A DNA stretch of 64,000 bases. Source: Exiguobacterium acetylicum (lineage in GTDB: Bacteria; Bacillota; Bacilli; Exiguobacteriales; Exiguobacteriaceae). The position numbers and the translations under genes are program-made. The notes beneath the pieces are model-generated. The model searched no databases and was not told the DNA's origin. It was given only the letters and a program-made list of their open reading frames with translations. Of this stretch, positions 59,775-64,000 are shown piece after piece. The stretch's first letter is position 1; each line of letters opens with the position of its first letter. The DNA is taken from contig NZ_CP081878.1 of the NCBI RefSeq assembly GCF_022170825.1, forward strand, positions 398,001-462,000, read 5' to 3'.

Positions 59775-60311
59775 TTAAGAGACAGTTGACGTCTCGTTTT
59801 CATAAATCGGAACCCAGCCGTCTGTCGTGACGAAGATTCGAACAGCAACGACTTTACGATCGTCTTGAAGCGTAAAGTAGTGGCGTGTGTTAACAGGAAC
59901 GGAGATTAAATCACCAGGATTGAGTTCGATGTTATAGTAGCCGACTTCTTCGTCTTTGATCGCGAAGACGCCATGACCGCTGACGATGAAACGAACTTCA
60001 TCATCCGTGTGATGATGTTCTTTCTGGAAGTTGACGAGCAACTCATCAAGGTTCGGTGTCGTGTCCGAAAGTGAGATGATATCAGCTGTCTGATACCCAC
60101 GACGTTCTGATACGTCTTTGATTTCGGGAGCGAACGTATCGAGAATCGTTTGTTTGTCTGCATCCGTCAGTGTGAAGTTCTCGACGAGATGCGCTGGAAG
60201 TTTCGAAACGTCCCACTGTTCGTAAAGAACGCCGCGTGACGCGAGGAAGTCAGCGACTTCCGTTTGATCCGTATACCGTGTGTTTGTTTCTTGGAATAAG
60301 ACTGTTGCCAT
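59775..60311 (-). CDS. mtnD: acireductone dioxygenase
   Basis: The 178-residue cupin has the metal ligands in EHHHTDDEVRFIVSGHG near residue 95 (His, His, Glu) and a last His in PVNTRHYF. It oxidises acireductone to the methionine precursor 2-oxo-4-methylthiobutyrate and formate with iron, or makes a shunt product with nickel. It is the last gene of the leftward operon, 16 bases after mtnB. Confidence 0.95.
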   Translation of the reverse strand: MATVLFQETNTRYTDQTEVADFLASRGVLYEQWDVSKLPAHLVENFTLTDADKQTILDTFAPEIKDVSERRGYQTADIISLSDTTPNLDELLVNFQKEHHHTDDEVRFIVSGHGVFAIKDEEVGYYNIELNPGDLISVPVNTRHYFTLQDDRKVVAVRIFVTTDGWVPIYENETSTVS

Positions 60312-60327
60312 GAGATGATTCCTCCTT

Positions 60328-60948
60328 TTAATGAATGGATTGACGGCATGATTGCAACGTCAACGTATAGTTGAATAAAAACTCGAAGGCTTCGAGGTGT
60401 TTCTTTGCTTCAAAGGCGGTCGGTGCCCAGACCGTGATTCCGTGATTGCGAATCAGAACGGCACCACTATCCGCTGTGACGTGCGGTGCAAAAGCAGCGG
60501 CAAGCGTCGGGATGTCCGCGTGATTCGGAATGATCGGTATTGTAACCGTCGCATCCTCTTCCCAGTGTCCGAGTGCCTTGATGATTTCTTGCCCGGAAAA
60601 AGTGATACTGCCTTGATCGCCATAGAGTTCCGAAATCACATTGTTCGCAATCGTATGGACATGCAGGGAACAACCGGCGTCCGTTCGATTGAACACTTCG
60701 ACATGGAGCAATGTCTCAGCGGAAGGACGCCCGGATTGCTCACCGATCAATTGACCGGTCGCATCGACGTGGACGAAATCGTCAGGAGTCGTCTGTCGTT
60801 TATCTTTCCCACTTGCTGTGACGAGGAATTCGACCGGAATATTAGACGTCCGAATGGCGAGATTACCACTCGTACCAGGGAACCAATCGCGTGCCGCGAG
60901 TTCTTGTTTGACGGCGCGTAGTTCTTCATAACGTCGCATGAATGTCAT
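60328..60948 (-). CDS. mtnB: methylthioribulose-1-phosphate dehydratase
   Basis: The 206-residue class II aldolase-fold enzyme has [12 protein letters not shown] near residue 22, [14 protein letters not shown] near residue 75 and [13 protein letters not shown] with zinc His near residue 97, plus [11 protein letters not shown]. It makes 2,3-diketo-5-methylthiopentyl-1-phosphate. Its start overlaps the mtnX end. Confidence 0.94.
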   Translation of the reverse strand: MTFMRRYEELRAVKQELAARDWFPGTSGNLAIRTSNIPVEFLVTASGKDKRQTTPDDFVHVDATGQLIGEQSGRPSAETLLHVEVFNRTDAGCSLHVHTIANNVISELYGDQGSITFSGQEIIKALGHWEEDATVTIPIIPNHADIPTLAAAFAPHVTADSGAVLIRNHGITVWAPTAFEAKKHLEAFEFLFNYTLTLQSCRQSIH

Positions 60949-61604
60949 GTTGTCACCTCCGCTCGTGCTAAATCTTCGACGATATCGTGGAATGTCTCAA
61001 AGGGCGTATAGGCGATATCGTTCTCTTCACACAACACGATTAGATAATCACGGGCATAGACACGATCCGCTTGTTTCGCGAGTTCGAAGTCCGTCACCGA
61101 GTCACCGATGACGATGATGACGTCACCGTCTTTGCGCAATGTACGGGCAACGGACGTTTTACAACAGCCGCAACCGTTCGTACAATGGGCATCGCAGGCG
61201 TTTGGCCAATCGATATGGACGAACGGACCGCTAAAATCGGCGACGTTACAGTAAATCTGTTCTTGTTCAAGGAACGGCGCTAAGATCGGTTCGACGAAAA
61301 AGTCCATTCCACCGCTGACGATCGAAAAATCAATTCCTTGACGACGACTGTACTGCAGCAACTCCGAGAATCCGTCACGAATGACCGCACGCTCCAGCAA
61401 AAAGTCAAGATAGGCCGTTTTACCGTCAGACGGCAGAAGTGCGAACATCTGCCCAACACCACTCTGAATCGATAGCGTCCGGTCGAGTACGCCGCGTTTC
61501 AACGGTTCGAAGGCATCAGCCGGTGCAAAGGCCTGCATGAGTGCGATGATATTATCTTGTGTCGTCACCGTGCCGTCGAAATCGCAAAGAATCCGTACGG
61601 TCAT
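60945..61604 (-). CDS. mtnX: 2-hydroxy-3-keto-5-methylthiopentenyl-1-phosphate phosphatase
   Basis: I chose ATG 61604 with GGGGGA upstream; this overlaps the mtnW stop (ATGA). The 219-residue HAD phosphatase has the nucleophile in [27 protein letters not shown] as motif II, and [21 protein letters not shown] as the acidic motif. A Cys-rich insertion ([15 protein letters not shown]) sits near residue 135, as in Bacillus MtnX. Confidence 0.93.
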   Translation of the reverse strand: MTVRILCDFDGTVTTQDNIIALMQAFAPADAFEPLKRGVLDRTLSIQSGVGQMFALLPSDGKTAYLDFLLERAVIRDGFSELLQYSRRQGIDFSIVSGGMDFFVEPILAPFLEQEQIYCNVADFSGPFVHIDWPNACDAHCTNGCGCCKTSVARTLRKDGDVIIVIGDSVTDFELAKQADRVYARDYLIVLCEENDIAYTPFETFHDIVEDLARAEVTT

Positions 61605-62791
61605 GACTTGATCCCCCAAGCGTCGAGGGCAATCCGTAATTCTTCATGACGAGATGCTGCCGTCGATAGGGATTCATTTGCGAGTGCCGTATCGAGTGCT
61701 TGACGGAAAGCGATGACACCGGCCGCAGCACCTTGCGGATGACCATGTACGCCGCCACCCGCATTGATGACGGAATCGATCCCGAAGTCGCGAACGAGTT
61801 GGGCGACGAGTCCTGGGTGAATACCAGCTGAAGGTACTGGGAAGATCGCTTTCGTCTGACCGAGGCGAGTCGCTTCGACCGCGATGCCGCGGGCGACATC
61901 CTTCGGCAAAGCGACATTGCCGTAAGGAGACGGGAATAACGTCAAGTCTGCTCCGGCAGCGCGCGGTAGTGTACCAAGTAAGACAGGAGCTGCGACTCCA
62001 TGATTCGGGCTAGCAATCAACGCACCGCTGTAAGCTGGATGATTGAAAATCGGAACGTTGATCTCCGGGTCACGTGCTAATTCACGTAAGACATCAAGTC
62101 CATACGTGAAAGTATTCAGCAAGAAGGCAGTTGCCCCAGCGTCAATTAATCGCTTAGCTTGATCCTTGAGTGTAAAGACGGGACCGCTGAGTGTGATTGC
62201 ATACAGCGCGCGTTTACCGGTCCGATAGAAATGAGCGTCGATGACCTCTCGTCCGATTCGTGCCCGATCAATCGTTGGTGTCAATGGATTATCGTATAGA
62301 ATCTCATCGTCTTTAACGAGATCAATCCCACCCGCGAGTTGTCCTTCGAGTTGGTCACGAAGGAACGATAAATCGCGTCCGATGACTCCTTTGAAAATGC
62401 TCATCAACAAGGGACGATCTTCGACACCGATTAAGGAACGGACCCCTTCAATCCCGAATTTCGCACCAGGAAAGTCCGACGTAAATGTATCGGGTAGTAG
62501 CAATTCCGTTAGTTTGATTTCACCGTCGAGTGAGAGTTTCCCGAAGACGGTCGTCAGAATCGCGGAAAAATCACGCGACACGTTATGTTCCGGGTAACGG
62601 ATCGTGATGTAGCCTTTGCCATCACGCTCTTCGGTATGTAAGACTTCCCCTTTGAACGAGGCGAGTTGTTGTTGTTCGAGATGATTCAGTTCCGTCCAAG
62701 AACCGACCGTCAAACCAAGTGCGAGTTGTTCAGCACGTTGCTCGAGTCGATCGCGAACGGTCAGTTGATAAGTAGCAGTAATATAAGCCAT
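61601..62791 (-). CDS. mtnW: 2,3-diketo-5-methylthiopentyl-1-phosphate enolase (RuBisCO-like protein)
   Basis: The 396-residue protein is a form IV RuBisCO-like enzyme with GVEDRPLLMSIFKGVIGRDL, DLVKDDEILYDNPLTP (with the Lys-Asp-Asp-Glu metal site) and AGGGVHGHPQGAAAGV near the C-terminus. It catalyses the enolisation step of methionine salvage, not CO2 fixation. AAGGAGGA precedes the start. A SAM-I riboswitch governs the operon mtnW-mtnX-mtnB-mtnD. Confidence 0.95.
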   Translation of the reverse strand: MAYITATYQLTVRDRLEQRAEQLALGLTVGSWTELNHLEQQQLASFKGEVLHTEERDGKGYITIRYPEHNVSRDFSAILTTVFGKLSLDGEIKLTELLLPDTFTSDFPGAKFGIEGVRSLIGVEDRPLLMSIFKGVIGRDLSFLRDQLEGQLAGGIDLVKDDEILYDNPLTPTIDRARIGREVIDAHFYRTGKRALYAITLSGPVFTLKDQAKRLIDAGATAFLLNTFTYGLDVLRELARDPEINVPIFNHPAYSGALIASPNHGVAAPVLLGTLPRAAGADLTLFPSPYGNVALPKDVARGIAVEATRLGQTKAIFPVPSAGIHPGLVAQLVRDFGIDSVINAGGGVHGHPQGAAAGVIAFRQALDTALANESLSTAASRHEELRIALDAWGIKS

Positions 62792-62808
62792 GTCTTTCCT
62801 CCTTCAAC

Positions 62809-62961
62809 AAAAAAATGGTCCCTTGTCAGCGACAAGAGACCATGAATGATTCGAACGTGGACTCTTATCTGTCAGCTTAGTAGCTGCAAGAATTAGCACC
62901 GTGCCAAAAGGTCGGTTGCTGCGACATCGTAGGGCTTGTCCCTCCGTCTGCTCTTGATAAG
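62809..62961 (-). promoter_or_regulatory. SAM-I riboswitch and terminator before mtnW
   Basis: Read leftward from 62961 the leader begins CTTATCAAGAGCAGACGGAG and includes GATGTCGCAGCAACCGAC, CACGGTGCTAATTC and ACAGATAAGAG at 62862, all S-box hallmarks. A terminator stem near 62815-62843 (GGTCTCTTGTC with GACAAGGGACC) is followed by TTTTTTT. Confidence 0.92.
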
Positions 62962-62992
62962 AATTGGATGAAATTGTGAAATCTAATTGCAA

Positions 62993-63020
62993 TTTTTACA
63001 TGAGAGTCGTGACTTGTCAA
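62993..63020 (-). promoter_or_regulatory. promoter of the mtnW operon
   Basis: Read leftward, TTGACA (63015-63020) and TAAAAA (62993-62998) are 16 bases apart, about 30 bases before the riboswitch. Confidence 0.6.
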
Positions 63021-63104
63021 ACTATTTTTAGAAAATTTATTTTTTTGAAAATACTCTTTCTATAGATGGCGTGAAAACGATGTCCGTTTCTCCTTGATTT
63101 TAGT

Positions 63105-63134
63105 TTGACAGCAGGGAAGTCGATTGCGTAAGAT
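63105..63134 (+). promoter_or_regulatory. promoter of mtnK
   Basis: TTGACA (63105-63110) and TAAGAT (63129-63134) are 18 bases apart and precede the second riboswitch by about 35 bases. The two mtn promoters are back to back. Confidence 0.7.
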
Positions 63135-63168
63135 TCAAATCAATATCACACACGACAACTACATACGA

Positions 63169-63325
63169 CTCTTATCGCGAGTTGGCAGAGGGAATTGGCC
63201 CGATGACGCCGCAGCAACCGACCACTAGGCACGGTGCTACATCCAACAGACGTTTCGTCTGAGAGATAAGAGGACGCAGTGACTTTCCTGCGCCTCTTTT
63301 CGATGACGAAAAGAGGCGCTTTTTC
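63169..63325 (+). promoter_or_regulatory. SAM-I riboswitch and terminator before mtnK
   Basis: The aptamer (63169-63272) begins CTCTTATCGCGAG, contains GGCCCGATGACGCCGCAGCA, GGCACGGTGCTACATCC and closes with GAGAGATAAGAG. The terminator has a perfect 12-base stem (63291-63302 with 63307-63318) and T-run. SAM excess should stop mtnK transcription. Confidence 0.95.
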
Positions 63326-63351
63326 GTGTATTACATTAGGGGGAAACTGAC

Positions 63352-64000
63352 ATGACATACAAAGCATTTACAGAACAGGACGCGATTGATCGTGTTCGAA
63401 CACTCGGACTGATTGGGAACGGTCCTGTCGAAGCAGAAGAAATTGGTGATGGGAACCTCAACCTCGTCTTTCGGATTCGAGAAGGCGAACATCGGTTGAT
63501 TTTAAAACAAGCATTACCATATGCGAAGGTCGTCGGGGAAAGCTGGCCGTTATCGCTCGAACGAGCGTGGATTGAGCAATCCGCACTCCGTGAATTCGCG
63601 CGACATGCCGTACCGTTCGTACCACGTGTCTTTCATGCGAGTCATGAAGAAGCGTACACGGTCATGGAAGATCTCTCACATCTAACGATCGTTCGGAGCG
63701 GACTGCTTGCAGGTGAACAATATCCGTTGCTCGCAGAACATATCGGTTCCTACCTCGCCCGGACTTTATTCCATACATCGGACTTTGCACTTGGTCCAGT
63801 TGAAAAGAAACGCGTCGCCCGAACGTATTACAATCCAGACTTGTGCGACATCACAGAAAAACTAATCTTCACGGATCCGTTCCATGACGCGGAGACGAAC
63901 GAGATTGAAGCCGGGCTTGAAGAAGAAGTAGCGCATCTTTGGGCAGACGACACACTCAAACGCGAAGTCGCGAAACTCGAAGCCCTTTTCATCACAAAAG
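63352..64000 (+). CDS. mtnK: 5-methylthioribose kinase, 5' part
   Basis: The first 216 residues are present; the gene continues past the window. TTAGGGGG precedes ATG 63352. The protein kinase-like fold shows the nucleotide loop EIGDGNLNLVFRI near residue 30, the Lys of RLILKQALPYAK, and the hinge VMEDLSHLTIVR near residue 103. It phosphorylates 5-methylthioribose, the entry reaction of the salvage cycle, and is divergent from mtnWXBD. mtnA is expected next but lies outside. Confidence 0.95.
   Translation, partial: MTYKAFTEQDAIDRVRTLGLIGNGPVEAEEIGDGNLNLVFRIREGEHRLILKQALPYAKVVGESWPLSLERAWIEQSALREFARHAVPFVPRVFHASHEEAYTVMEDLSHLTIVRSGLLAGEQYPLLAEHIGSYLARTLFHTSDFALGPVEKKRVARTYYNPDLCDITEKLIFTDPFHDAETNEIEAGLEEEVAHLWADDTLKREVAKLEALFITK

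Overview
The window reads as a chromosomal segment of a low-to-moderate GC Gram-positive bacterium of the Bacillales. The signs are AGGAGG-type ribosome binding sites, CcpA-type cre boxes, a DinR/LexA box, SAM-I and guanidine-I (ykkC) riboswitches, a Bacillus-type methionine salvage locus and hairpin-plus-T-tail terminators. Gene content and order remind me of Exiguobacterium, but that is inference. No rRNA, tRNA, CRISPR array, transposase or prophage gene was seen; apart from the cut 5' end of an MMPL gene and the cut 3' end of mtnK the genes look intact.

Layout: (a) 3-3760, the end of an MMPL/RND exporter, an MBL hydrolase, a tiny membrane protein and an unknown protein. (b) 3871-17763, a ROK repressor gene and a large galactoside operon: an unknown leader gene, binding protein plus two permeases without an ATPase, GH42 beta-galactosidase, GH36 alpha-galactosidase and the Leloir enzymes GalK, GalE, GalT and GalM. 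A perfect cre, a promoter and a palindromic operator precede it. (c) 17891-18775, a VOC protein and an Ogt-type DNA repair protein. (d) 18867-35868, a divergent aromatic catabolic supercluster. Leftward: FlK-like thioesterase, a phenylalanine-dehydrogenase-like enzyme, and E1alpha, E1beta, E2 and E3 of a 2-oxo acid dehydrogenase complex. Rightward: paaK, paaA, paaB, paaC, paaD, an EthD-like gene, an enoyl-CoA hydratase, an aldehyde dehydrogenase, paaH, paaJ, a second hydratase and paaX; a convergent paaY-like gene follows. (e) 36546-46304, a nitronate monooxygenase-like protein, a YdcZ/Crp/YdcZ unit, an MFS exporter with an ArsR-like regulator, msrA under a SAM-I riboswitch, an M20 peptidase, a monooxygenase-fold protein and a large SH3b-NlpC/P60 wall hydrolase. 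(f) 46453-59648, an accessory and housekeeping mix: guanidine riboswitch with an SMR pair, a stress protein, oxidoreductases, an EAL phosphodiesterase, LemA/TPM, UppP, ZIP transporter, YolD plus Y-family polymerase with a LexA box, a pentapeptide protein, an MBL protein and a GNAT protein. (g) 59775-64000, methionine salvage mtnW-X-B-D and divergent mtnK, each side behind its own SAM-I riboswitch.

The most notable hypothesis concerns region (d). The two divergent arms together could take L-phenylalanine to phenylpyruvate (dehydrogenase), then straight to phenylacetyl-CoA (2-oxo acid dehydrogenase complex), then through the PaaABC epoxidase, ring opening and beta-oxidation to central metabolites, with PaaK as a second entry for free phenylacetate and the hotdog thioesterase as a CoA-releasing valve. 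The substrate of the 2-oxo acid dehydrogenase complex is inferred from context only.
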